Source of the DNA: Aplidium turbinatum
Taxonomy: Eukaryota > Chordata > Ascidiacea > Aplousobranchia > Polyclinidae
NCBI GenBank assembly: GCA_918807975.1
Contig: OU964920.1
Location: 2,058,501-2,122,500 of the forward strand
DNA length: 64,000 nucleotides
Reading direction: 5' to 3'
Position numbers and translations under genes: made by a program. This document shows positions 30,414 through 43,600 of the stretch, in pieces (within the stretch, counting starts at the first letter, position 1; every line of letters starts with the position of its first letter). Under the pieces are notes generated by a model that was not told where the DNA came from, did no database searches, and saw nothing but the letters and a program-made list of their open reading frames with translations.

Positions 30414-33231
30414 TGGAAACAATTATATTTGTGAAAGTCCATCACATGAGCCGTTCACCAAGTTACAGATGTGATTGATTCATCATTGCACAGTGCAAAA
30501 GTAAACTGCTCTAATAGAAAACAACGAAGCAATTAGAGTGAAGATTTTTGGGAACCGCAAGGTGTCAGTAGTACTCTCCAGGATGAACTTTTGGTGATCT
30601 GGATAAAATATAATCTTTTTTACAACGCAGTAAAACGCTGGAGTTATTTTACTTTATCCAAAGCTTTACCTGCGTCTACGTGTACTGAGCTTAATTATTC
30701 ACAGTATAACATAAACAGTGTTTATGTTATGAATGTTTATTTTATGTTATGCGTTAGATGAGTGTTTAAACACGCATCTGAAGAACCAGCCCCGAAAGCA
30801 ACATAATTCACTGTCCAACGGTTATTCAAATGTTATATGCTCAAAACATTTCAAACAGCCCGTATTGTAATGTATCTTGGTGTAAATACCGGTAGTTGCT
30901 ATCTTGCAAAAAATTAATCGTTCAAAACTTTTCACAAGACTATAAGTATAAACATATACAGAAGCATGTTAGTGTGTTGCCCCGCGGTCAAGACACCAGT
31001 TTGTAACGGACGAGATGTACAAAATAGTCGCGACATTTTGCTTGTGCTTTGAAATAGTACAAATCGACTATTTTGACGCCAAGTGGTTCAATTTTAACTT
31101 ATCAAGACAACCAGCAACAACCTTGCATTGCTACAGTAAGCACAAACACAGGCTAATGCTCTATCAGTGAGTGATGATGACGAAAAATTGATGACGCAAT
31201 GCGGTGATGACGTCATTCACATTCGACTCACCGGGTTCGAATCCTACAAAGCGCATGCATGCCAATGAAAAAATCAGTTGTTAGATTGAAAATGAAACGT
31301 TAGTGATTCCACCATAAAAACCTGAGTGTTTCTTTCACATTCGCCAGTCATATACTGTTGATGTAACTTTAAAAAAAAGAAAAGATTAAAATAAAGTCAT
31401 GCACATTGCACAGGCGAGGTATGCAAACACCGCCAGTCCAACCAAACATGCATTGAATTCGCTAAACCATCAGTGTGTGGGGTGCCCAACGTACACAGCC
31501 AGGCCTTATGTTGACAATCCTGTTCTTTGAACCAAGCACTATTTTATATTTGTTGTACACCTCACCAGTGCCATACGCGGGGGGCATTACATTAGGCTTC
31601 GCCCCGGTTTGTGAAATTACTGAAACATTTCTTTATAGTACCCCATTTAATATGTTTTGGATAACACTGTCAAAGCAAATAACAATGTTGCTATAGACTA
31701 AGCAAATACTAAACCCATGGCTCAATGCTCCCCCCTCCGGCACCTCACTACCACGGCCAATGCATGTTTTTAACCATTACTTGGAAGTTAACTTCTCAAC
31801 AGGATACTTCCATGTGGCTTCTCACTTTTAGCAGCTGAATGCTTTACGCAACTTAGCTTCTCCTATTTATCACTAAGCTATCAGAGAAATGGGTGAAGAA
31901 TTACCTGCACATGGTGAAGCCTCACTAGTCTTTTTCATGCACTGAGACTGACAAGTTCTACCTAGCGTATGGACCTTGCCATTTTCTTATGCTGACGACT
32001 TTTCGTTGAAGGAACTTGAGAATAATCCTGATCCACAAGACATAAGCAAATTCAGTGTCATATGAAACTTAAAAAATTCCTTATTGGCACTCGCCTCCTC
32101 TCTCCACTTTCGACAGCACTGAAGAATGTACAAGATATGTTGATGCTAAAACAATCCTGGCCTTATAAGGTGCATGTAGGTGTCATCTTTAATTATGTCA
32201 CTGAAATTTATAAACTTTCTTATACTTGCTAAGGTGTAAGTTCGGAAACTAATCGTGACTATCCAATGATGGTGGCCAAGAAACTGTGCACTTTTCGTCA
32301 AAGATGACAGACAAACGTCAAAACTGTCCAAGAAAAGTTACATTCAGAGATACAAAGATATTGTTAAGCTTGGCTGAAGGTAGAGCACCGACACCTTGTG
32401 TTGGGTGGATTGCTTTACCTTGAGACAAGTAATAGAAAAGAATTGAAAAAAGAAACTCACCTAAATTTTGCAGAGGATGTCCCATTGGTGCTGCTGAATG
32501 AGAAATTGAAGGAAATTAAATTTTGGAAGAATTATGACACCACATGCTCATACGAAGACAACCAAGCTAGTTTCACTCAATCTCCGCTACAAGGGACTTA
32601 CTTGTGTGAACGATTGAATGCATCCATTTCCATGTTGTCCCACTGCGTGCTTAAGGTGAAGAAAGATCGTGTTAAAATGTTATAGAAAGCCACCAAACTC
32701 AGTTAGTAAACAACAGGTCTTCAAAGCGTCTTTTTTTTTTTTTATAAAGGATCGACATCGAGATCACAGGTGATTATGACCAAACAAGCACCATGCAATG
32801 CCAAACGGTGATTAGATGCAAAGACACGTTGCTCGATAATTGTCAAGTCCCCATGCCGCATGCACAGGAGAGATTTTGTTTCCATCGAAATTTCAGCCAA
32901 AAATTTCCCCAGCGAGCAAATTACAAAACACAAACTTTAAATAGCCGTTGAAGGGATTGTCTTTGCGTCTTAGTCCATACGAGAAAAAAATGTTATTTGA
33001 ACAACCCCTTACGAGTTCACAAAGCAGCAAAACAAATTGGGTCCCAGAAAACCCAAGGCAAAAGAGGTAAAAAAATAAATGTTTTGTAAAAATGCGGAAA
33101 GTTCAAATTCAACACAGAAAACTTGAATGATTTCAATGACCTCGATAAGCGATACTAGCGGTTTCCCGTTAACACTTTGTAACAAATTACGCAATAAAGT
33201 TTGGGATTCATTCAAAAACAATTGTTAATCC
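30414..33231. other. Intergenic, mostly unrecognised
   Basis: A tRNA-like B box GGGTTCGAATCC lies near 31230, next to GATGACGTCATTC (about 31205). From about 31980 to 32690 short open stretches on the + strand look coding-like (for example PFSYADDFSLKELENN, and an 95-residue frame from 32398), but stops interrupt the region and no family is recognised. No feature is supported elsewhere. Confidence 0.3.
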
Positions 33232-33317
33232 TAAACAACAAAATGCGTATTTTTTACATTGATTCAACGTCAACAGACGTTGAATCAATGAAAAAATGAC
33301 CGATTGTGCTGTCTGGG
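33232..33317. mobile_element. Hairpin MITE family A, copy
   Basis: A nearly full copy with centre CAACGTCAACAGACGTTG and right end TGTGCTGTCTGGG. Confidence 0.83.
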
Positions 33318-33365
33318 GTCATCTTCCCACGAGCTATATTACAAGCGATTACTTTCGATAATCTG

Positions 33366-33448
33366 TCGCGCGACAGCGGTTCAAAGCCTCCCATGCATGC
33401 GAAGCTGCCAGGATTGTATTTGTAAGAATCTTCTACGTCTGGCAGTGC
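33366..33448 (+). mobile_element. SINE family E 3' fragment
   Basis: GGTTCAAAGCCTCCCATGC and CTGCCAGGATTGT match the 3' part of SINE E. No head is present. Confidence 0.55.
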
Positions 33449-34324
33449 ATGCCGCACATATTTAGACAAATGTGGTTTTGCTAGCTGGGGAATTATTGCA
33501 ATATTTAGAAATTTTAAAGACGATTAAAAAAACAATTATTTGCACCATCACAACCACTGATTAGAATAAGCAGAAGAAAAGGCCAAAGAACGTTCAGCTC
33601 TGCAAAAAATAAAAACAAAACTTAAAAAAATTTCCACTTTAAATGACAAATTCATAAAAAAAAACTCATTGACCAAAACACAACATAAAAACATATTTAA
33701 TGTATGGAGGTTGGATTCCTTGGGCAAAACAAGGGGTGTATTACAAACCTGACTCAAATTCAGCTGGAAAACGATAATAAAATCAATATATATGACGTTC
33801 TAGTAGCATTTCTAACAAGTTCATGTCTCACAATGCAAGAAAGCTTTAAGTTAATTTGGTTATCGATGTTTTACAATCATTTCAGAAGGGTGGCAGTTCA
33901 AAGTTAATCTAAGGATGCGCAGTAACAAGGTGCACGAAGCGTCAGTGTAGTGATAAAGTAAGTAATATTGTTGTTGCTTCTACGGATTGAATATTGTTAG
34001 GAAGGCAAACAGCCAGACTATGCAAAGGGTGCAACGGAAATAGAAGTAACGACCATCAGCTGTGGATCAGTCTTGCACTTGGGGATGGGAAATCGCTATT
34101 CCTTTCTATGTCGTTCAGGTTTTTTAGACAAGAAAAACGAATAACATACAAGAATCGAATTTAACCCTAATTTAAAAAGTACTTTTAACTCAGGGAGAGG
34201 TTGGCCATTCGCATCTCTATTCAGGAGACGTGGGTGCGATACCAGACCGAGGCAATAACAAAACACTTGAAAAATTATTCTCAGCAGGACTATCTGACTA
34301 TAACATATTGTCATCATAGGCCAG
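33449..34324. other. Intergenic or prominin 3' region, nothing firm
   Basis: If prominin has further 3' exons they may lie here on the - strand, but none could be recognised. A tRNA-like fragment may lie at 34190-34260. Confidence 0.3.
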
Positions 34325-34389
34325 CCAGACAGGAAAATCCGTCATTTTTACAATGATTTAACATCTGCAGACGAATTTGCTGTCTGGCC
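34325..34389. mobile_element. Hairpin MITE family A, deleted copy
   Basis: CAGACAGGAAAATCCGTCAT, a centre ATCTGCAGACG, then a truncated right arm ending TTTGCTGTCTGG. Confidence 0.8.
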
Positions 34390-34532
34390 AGTTGTCCCTT
34401 TGCTGTGAATGTATACCGCGCTTGAAGCAGCTGGAAATGAGACTGGAATTAGGAAAAACCAACTCCACTTTCTTTTAGCAGTGAGCTGCGTCAACTGTGA
34501 ACATACAGACGTATCCGGCACTGAAGTGGAAC

Positions 34533-34652
34533 TTACTCGCTGTATCCATCGCCAGGCTTTGTACGCCTGTAGAACTTGGCCAACTTCATTCCAACGATGG
34601 CGGCTGGGATCAGGAAAAAGACGCACCAGCCCAGGGAGAACCATAATGCATT
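34533..34652 (-). CDS. PROM1-like: Prominin exon 19, span 5 and short tail
   Basis: The acceptor is CCACCAG. It reads NALWFSLGWCVFFLIPAAI, then VGMKLAKFYRR and a short tail ending YSE before TAA. The stop overlaps a perfect donor (GA/GTAAGT), so a longer tail spliced from a further exon is possible. Human PROM1 has a tail of roughly 60 residues. Confidence 0.9.
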   Translation of the reverse strand, partial: NALWFSLGWCVFFLIPAAIVGMKLAKFYRRTKPGDGYSE

Positions 34653-37600
34653 CTGGTGGAAATAAAATGGTAATCGGTAAAAATCTACCTTGGGCTACTA
34701 TTTTTTCTGGGAATTTTTACCTACACAAAAATGAACAGTTTGCAGTTGCAACAATAGAAGCAAAGTAGAAGAAATATCGTTGAAATGGGCTCATTTGCGT
34801 TCGTTTTGTCCAAAACTATGTTAAGAGGTGATAAGATTCAAATTCAACCGATGGGAGGCAAGTAAGCCAGTTTGTCATGAAGTGTCTTGCCAAATTCATA
34901 GAGGCGTGCTTTTAGCTTCATGGTTTGCTGCCCTTTCGGCCGTCGGTCAAACTGTCCCATCACACAACAGACGCCCAAGGTGCCCGTTGGAATAAGCCAA
35001 AATCTAGACCAATCAATCGTTCACAATTTCTGGCTGACCCATGTTGTGAAAAGGAAAAAAAAGCATCAACGATGTCCTTTGTTACAGTTGAAGTGGACGT
35101 CATAACAATGTCCGACTGTCCGAAGACGTCATTATTAAGTCACAATAGTGATTCTAATGCAACAAAGTGACGATTGCCATTTACATTAGTGGCCAGTGCA
35201 CAAGAGAAATCACTTGGTACTTACCAATACATCCATGAAATAGTCGCAGACGAGAGAGACGGCTTGGGTGTACACGAGGAAGACAGGTCGGCAAGCGCCG
35301 AAGTATACGGTAATCTGAAAGAGACGTGAACAATGTGTTGCCTCGGCTTGAAGCAAGAACTTTAAGACAGACAGAAATCAACAAGGCAGAGACTTGCGCA
35401 GACAACAAATCATTCGTTTTTTTAATTGATTCAACGTCCGCAGATGTTGAATCGATGTAAAAAACGACGGATTTGCTGCCTCGGTCAGAGGCTAACTAGT
35501 AAAAATTTCGTTACAAATTCTTTCCATTAAATGTAAAAATTATGTCAATATCAGGTCTTACATACAGTATATTTGCAAACATGAACGTTGTTTGGGGATA
35601 AAAATTCCTAAGCATTTCCATCAAATCTGAACGTAAAATTCTCCACTCTACCACGTGGTCTACGCTTATAAACCACGTAACAAGCTTACCTGCAGCAACA
35701 GCCAATCAGCGTAACCGTTGACGTCATCAATCAATGAGTTGGCTAGCTTCTCGGTTTCTTCGAGGACGAGAGCGGAGCCATTGGTCTGGATGGCAACATC
35801 CAGCTGCTGTAGGGATGCCTTGGAGGCCTCAACCGTGTCCTATAGAAGAAGAGAGATAAAGTTTCATAGTTCATATCATGATTGGCGTCCACTAAGACAC
35901 CAGTTCGATCCCCTATCACATCGTTTGCTTCACGTGTTTCGAACAAACACAAAACACACTTGAAAACGATTCCGCTTTTTGAAAGTGTGTTTTACTTAAC
36001 AACGTTTGACGACTAAAGGCTGGACTTTCATGTGTTTAGTTCAAACAACAAAAGATGATTGACAAGTTAACCATGGGATTTGGTTGGATAGTGGATAACC
36101 CATGAACAACGAAACCATTGCTACAAGTACACACGCACCATACAGTGCAGCAACTTACATTCAACCCAGTAGAGATGCCTTCGAGGATGTTCACGCTGGT
36201 GTTGAGGCTTTCCAAGATTGGTATCAGAGGGTTGACGCTATTGACTTGGATTTGCAAAATGTTGTAAGAATGTACGCGAAGATTGTCAGCAATTGTCTGT
36301 GAAAAGAAGGAGAGTTTTTAAGTGCCCTGGGCAGGCATCGAACCTACGTGTTTAGATCCTCAAGCAGACACGTTATCAGACATATGACTGACACCTTTCC
36401 ATTTCATAACTAGTAACCAACATCATATTTAGTTGGAATTATAGTAATAAAGTGCCTCTGTTGTCTCTGGAAAAGAAGCAACGATTTCTCATGTTTCTAA
36501 AAGTGATACTCTGTGCTGTAATAATTTTTTAACAATTTCTTGTAAAAAAACAAAACTCATAACAAAAAAACTGTTCAAAAATACGAAAATAAACGAAATC
36601 GAGAAAGACTTTCCCAAATATTTATGCGAAGAATACATCTCACCAAACGCAATGCTGAAAAAGTGTGAGAATTAAGGAGACTTTTTAAGGGGTGTTTTTA
36701 CTAACAACTGCAGTAAAACAAATTATTATTCTCACAACAATTACCTGCAATCCAGGATCTGACAGACTGTCAGCTGTGTCGTTGAGTAGTTGTGCATACT
36801 CGGTCAAGTTTGCTTGAGTTAAGCCCATATTTATCTGCAAGAATTACAAAAGGTCAAGCATTAAATTGACGTGGCGTTCGCATAAAAACGAGGTGTGCCG
36901 CCCAAACAAGTCGACACAAATATTTGTGTGAAAGTCACCAAATCGTTCAAATATATCTGGAGAACGCTTATTCCTGTTTAAACATCGTGTCTAAAAATTA
37001 AAAACAACCTTACTTTTAACTTTTAAACATAGCACACATGAGCCAGGATATACTGGGAGCTCACAATATTTATGCACGCAAGCAAAAAGAGTCTAAAATC
37101 GCAATTCTTAAAGTGCACAATATGTTTAAAGAGCTTAGTCTAAAAAGACCAGTTCAATTTATTTTGTTTTGTTGGCGACAAACCAAAACTATACACAACA
37201 CAAATAATCCGCACAACAAGGATGGCAGCGAAGGAGCAAAAGGTCACCAAAATCAGCTGCCACCCAAAATAAGTGAATACTTGAACTAAGCTGGGCGGGC
37301 TATGCGAGAGCAGCTGACCTGTTCTGTATATGCATTGAAGTCAACCCCGTCCAACCCAGAGTTGAGGATTCCATCCAGAGCCGCTTCTACTTCTGGAGTG
37401 TAGATCCTGTACGGAGGAAAGTGACACAAAGATGCATTTTAATATAAAATCGCTTCATTTAGCTCAATAGTCATATTTGTACCAAGCACAGCTTGTCGAA
37501 GACCAATCTTGCTACGAGCATCAGACAAGATTCCATGCCTGCTGGTACAAATATATCAGATCACTGAGATGAGTGGATCTTAATCTAAGGTCCACGAACC

Positions 37601-40600
37601 CTTTAGACCGCTTAGGGCAAGGATGTCCAATTATTGTCCACTGTCCAAAGTCAGGCCAGGGACACGTTTTTGTATGGTCGCGCCTGCTGTTGCACAAAGT
37701 GTTATTTTTGGCCCGCAGACACAGAAATCGTACAAATTCAATTTGCATCTTTTTAAAAAATTGATGAAGTATTTTCTCACAGACAAAAGCCGAACGAGAA
37801 AAGTTGGAGCCATTGTTGCATCAAAATTGCAAAGTCAACTATTACTGCCTGAGAGTGTCGTAATAAGTGATACAGTCGAGCATTCATGCATTTTCTTGCC
37901 AGCAAATTCAACGACCGCTTTCGAGATTTTGCCATAAATGTAAAGGGATTATTGCTATTCACTTCTTTCTGCTTGAACCCTGCACCTGGTGAGGCTCCAG
38001 CTCACCAGCAGCTAATAAAATAAATTGAGCTTCTCTGCAAAGCCGACAGCAACATCTTTCCCTCGTGCCTTTTTAGCAGCAGCTGGATAAAAGCAAATTT
38101 CCAGAAATGTGAAAGTTTGCAAAGGAAATGTTGAGCTTGTTCGGCTCAACATATTTGTGAGCAAACGTTCTCGGCTACATATGAACTTGAAGAAACAAAA
38201 CTGAGCGACTCATGCCTCCGTGATGTGGGGAGCAAGTCTTTTAGGCGCTGACAATTAGGCGCTGGTCTAATAGGCGCGCACACTGTGGCGTCTGGATATT
38301 TAGGTGCGGAGCACTGTGGCGCCCGGTCATTTAGGTGCTATTCCTAGTAAAGTCTGTAGATTGTAACAGCTTGGCAGCTTTCCAGAAAATTATATCATGG
38401 CTTCCGTGAGTGAAGCTGCTTAAACCGGCAATGCTTTTCACATAAAATGTTATATTGAACAGAAAAATATATTGTTGTTTTATTGATTTATTATTGTTTT
38501 ATTTGTTGTTAGTCCAGGTTTGCGTTGGTGAAAGCTTTATCAATAAATTATTCAAGCTTCCGAACATTATTGGAAGTAATCCTACGGAAGTATCCCTACG
38601 TCGTAAATCATGGCAGATCCATAGTCTTTGCCTGTCCTTTTTTGGCTACGGTAATAATATAATACTTTGTGTGAAAATCATTGCTGGTTCAAGCAGCTTC
38701 ACCCATACATTTTTCTGTTTAATATAATATTTTGTGTGAAAAAGCATTGCCGGTTTAAGCAGCTTCACTCACGGAAGCCATGACATATTTTTCTGTTCAA
38801 TTTAACATTTTGTGTGAAAAAGCATTGCCGGTTTAAGCAACTTCACTCACTGAAGCCATGACCAACAACGCACACGCATTAACAAAACAACATATTTTTC
38901 TGTTCAATATAATATTTTGTGTGAAAAGCATTGCCCTACGCCCCTACCTGCCAAGCTGATACAATCTGCAGACTTTACTAGGAATAGCACCTAAATGACC
39001 GGGCGCCACAGTGCTCCGCACCTAAATATCCAGACGCCACAGTGTGCGCGCCTATTAGACCAGCGCCTAACTGTCAGCGCCTAATAGACGTGGACCCGTG
39101 ATGTGTTACGCTTGTCTATCCCTAACCTCGAACCAGATCTGACCTGGGTAGAGAAATCACGACGTCAGTTCCATCCTTCACATCAATACAGTTGTTTGTT
39201 TACAAAGTTTCTGGATGTGCTAATTTGTCATGGAAAAGCAGAGAACTTATAGAGCCTAACTTATCAGATCCCGTGAATCCGTGACAGGCGATTTCAGCCT
39301 ATACAACAAAACTCTTAAACCTGCATTATTGCTTTATTGTATGAAGGGAGGTGACATTAAATAATCCAATAAAGTTCCCGAACCTGGCTAATGTTAGTTA
39401 CTTGTTATGGTAGATTCAACTTTAAAATTAGATTTCAGACCTGCAAGATGCCAACAGCTTCTTTTCGACACATGAGGACGAGGTTTCAGCTTCTACTAAG
39501 ACATCGCTGTGTCTCGAGTAATTTTAAACAGCTCGGGTTGTAATGTTTGATTTGAAGATTCACCAGGCAAAGGTCTTATCTATAATATTGTCTTGGACTG
39601 AATTTCAACTATTGTGTATGTGTGCCCAGGAGTGGAACAATTATGAGCAAACAATGAGCAAAGCTTTCTGTTGTTGCAATAATTTCTTTATTATCGTGAC
39701 AAGTAAGTGAGATGTTGCTTTGCTATGACGACACAATGTGTGAGAAACGTCTTTTTTTTATCTTTGCACTGATCAAACATAAAGACAGCAAATAGGGCAT
39801 GACATTCTGCATGCGTCGACTTGGCGGCGTGGTGGTTTGAGTGCCGCCTCAAAGTTTATAGATGTGGGTTCGATACCCCATCGGGTCATACCAATCACTT
39901 TATAAAAGTGACACTTTATCTGCTTCGCACCAAGTGAATGAATTTAAGGGAATTTACGCGCTAGGCTGCACCGGTTTGACGGTGCGATGGGAGCTAGGCT
40001 TTCTTGCAAAGAATAGGCTGTAACGCTTTTTGAATACACACACAATGTCAGTACCCAGCAAGATTCAGGAAACATATTCTTGAAAGATGAGAAGGAAGCA
40101 ACTTCTGATGACAAGAAATTTTCAACAACGCTAAAAAAATAGACTGCAGCTGTATGCAAATGTAATGCTAGTTTTGGTTTTGTTTCCATAAAAAATCATG
40201 AAAATAACTAGTTTCATTTTTTTAAAAACTGTAATTAATCACAACACACAGTTATATATAAAGCCCACGTCTCCTGGAAATAAATATTTTTAGAAAGATC
40301 GTCACTGCCTTTTGTGCGAAAAAGAAAAAATTTCTCCAGCATCGCTTTTTCCGCACAAACCATTTTAAAATAGGTCATAGCACATGACTAGGGAACTGTG
40401 TTCCGAAAGCTAGTTTAATTCGATATTGCCACAACGTACTCGCAGCATCAGGCTGAAACAGATCGTTGGAATCTACACTGTGCAGTAAGCAACGATCATG
40501 CTGCTAAAAGCGAAACTCAATCAATTGCACATTTTAAAATAATTGACACACAAACTTACTGTATTGAGCTTAAGTCGACCGTCACGTTACTCAGTTGAGT

Positions 40601-43600
40601 TCTGAAAGCGTTTGTCAGTTCTGTTGTGTTTTCAACGAGTTGAGTGATGTTGTACAAATATTCCAATTTCAAAGCCTCATAAATTGAAGCATCGTTGCCG
40701 CAATCCCTGCATGAGTTGAGACGTTTCGCTTTAAAACTTTAAAGGGGATCACTTCAAATGTCAAACATTTATCTGTTCCCAAAAGGTGCACAAAAATCTA
40801 TTCAAAATCAGGCAAGAAACGTCTTTTTAGTTGTTGTTGCAAAGTTGCTGATTTTGAGTGATGTGGGACTGAAATCCCAGAGTAATATCAATGGGAAATT
40901 GTTTAAAAACACAATGACAACTAAGCGAAATACAACATAAGCAAAAAACTTGTACCTCACCGGCTTCATGCAATAATGACGGCATACAGTGTTGTGGCAA
41001 ACTTTATACACCAAATTTGCTACACAAAAAACAAATAGAGAGAATGGTTTCCATGCAAAACCTTTCAGAAAATATATTTATTTTCAAAATAACTTTCTTC
41101 CCAACTTGCAAAAGTTTCTATTTTGTAAATATTTTTTCAACGTCCAGCAACGTTGAAATGATATACAAAGGGCAGCTTTCGCCAAGTGGGTTGAAACTTC
41201 TACAGGACGACTCACGTGATAAGTCCATACACAGTGACGTTGGCGTCGGGGTTGACGGGTAAAAAGCCATTACCAACTTCGTAGAGGACACGATCGGTGA
41301 ACTAAACATTGAAAACGGATGAAGTGCACTAGTTAGCTTGCATCAAACTCAAGAAGTCATTCACAATGAGCAAATCACACGACAGACCAACAATGGAGCT
41401 AAATGGCAGGCATTAAAATATTAAAAGCACTGATAGTCGGAGCACAGTGGCGGATTTAGGGGAAGGGGGCGTTAAGTGCCATCGTCCCACCCTGGTACAC
41501 AAGAAAGTAACTTTATTCAGGTGTATTAGCAAGGTCGGATTAATGTAGACCTACAATATTACTGAGTTTTGTTGAAATCGCATCTCCCTTAGGCGACTTG
41601 CTGGATCTGCCCCTGCGACTGGGGGGGGGGATCCCTGGCATAATTCGGTCATCGTCGTGTGAGTCTTTGCGGCTGAGATCTATCCATGACCGACAATATT
41701 TTCAAGGACTGCACTGAAGGGCTACTCAGAGCTCAGCCAGATTTTGTTTGTCCATTTCATGGAATTAAAGGGATGGAATGTATTGATGTGAGTTGTGAGA
41801 GAACTATGTTAATATGTTATAATTGAAATCCATTCACAAATCCAATGCCATTCTACACGCTGCATGAACTGTCTTCTACAAGCGATGGCATTCTTAGATG
41901 TTGGAACCAAATTCTTAAAATTTACGGCTGCAAACAAGAGTTCCACAAACAAATTATTACGGTCCCAATAAAGTTGTTAGCAGCCCCGACAATTAAAATA
42001 CTTGGACAAGCTGGAGTTCTGTTAACTCAACCACATGCAAAGGCAGCTTGCATAGCAATAATGGTATTGCGATGTCAGAGGGGCCCTGTACCGTTGGGGT
42101 ATTGGATAGCGTCCGTGATGGTTTTTCACAAAGGTTGCACTGAAACTATCTTTACTGCGCTGAGACAAACATATGACAAGACATAGGTGAACCAAGTACT
42201 AGAACGAACAATGATCTCAGACAGCAAAACCCATCATTTTTACATTGATTTAACGTCCGCAGACTTTGTAGACGTTGAATCAATGTAAAAATGATGGGTT
42301 TTGCTGGCTGAGATGTTCCTGAAGTCAAGTAGGCCAACGATGCCAGGGAGTTGAAGATATCGATTGAATGGATAAAACTGCAATGAAACCAATCGTCGTG
42401 TCCACCTTCAAGCATGCTATCACGTGTCTTGCCAAAGACATAGCCGCGTGCTCAATGCCGGCGCCCGTTTGATAGTCGTATAAGAGCTCGCCATTAGGGT
42501 GACGATGTGGCCGACAAACCAGGCGAACACGCTGATTTGGTTTGCTAGAACCTACAGGAGAAACGTGAACATGATTTGAAGGGGGAAACTATTTTTGTCG
42601 AACCCGAGCTAGTATACATGCCGCACTTCCAACAGTGTATCTTGTATGCGCTACATAGCAGCCTGCGTCAGTTAAACAGCTGCGCTTCTGTTCTCTGTTG
42701 TCAGAATCTAAACGACCAAGTTTGAAGAAAAAGCTAAGTCAGTAACGTACGACAGTGTCGTTAAATACGTCAGAGTCGGACAACATTGTGGGACAGGTAC
42801 TTCCTCTAGAACGTAGCACCATATGTTCATGCACGAGCAAACAGCACGACGACAATGGTTGACATGGTAACAACATGTACGCAACGATGCGTTCATGCGT
42901 GTCCTTACAGCAAGACATCAGTGAAATCAAGAGGGAAGCCAGGCGAACCGTGAACGGAATTACCAAGCACACTCCCGATATAATCCCATAAAACATCATC
43001 CATAAACTTCACAAAATATACACATTGATATTAGTACTTCTGGGTGTAGATTGGTCTATATGACTTATAAAGGGTAATCGTAACACTCTTTGGACGAAAA
43101 AGCAACGTAACTCAAAAATATACGTAAAAGTAGTTACTGAAAACAAGAGAATATTTGTGTGGCAGAGGAAGCCAAGCGCATAACCATTAATTTCAAATAT
43201 GATGGTTTTAGAAACGAGTCATTCAATTGTTAAACAACTATCACGAACACAACACAGCAAGAAAACCAGCCTCCATTAGACGTTGAATCTATGTAACTAA
43301 AACACTTATTTCCCAGCAGAGAATTACAAATTTTCCCTTTGAGAATTTCGCAAAATTGAAAGTTTTGTTTTTGTGTATTTTCGTGTCATGTTGACAAAGG
43401 CCAAAAGTAAATGACAGAAAGATGAGCAAAACAAACAAATCAAACATAAGGTGGCAACCATCTGGTTACTCTGAATAGCATTTCATTGAAAACAGTTTAA
43501 AATGAAAGTGAAGTGCCAACGACAACAAACGCAAATTAACGAGAAGAAAAGCTTATGCATATAATTGTTCAAACAATTCAATCCTTGCCAAATATTGTCT

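Noticed and set aside
34409-34768. A 119-codon + strand open frame
   Set aside because: It is the antisense shadow of prominin exon 19.
42470-42552. Apparent extra prominin exon (- strand) reading VLANQISVFAWFVGHIV
   Set aside because: Exons 11 and 12 already join in frame with human-like spacing, and the block overlaps a SINE F fragment. It would add a sixth membrane span.
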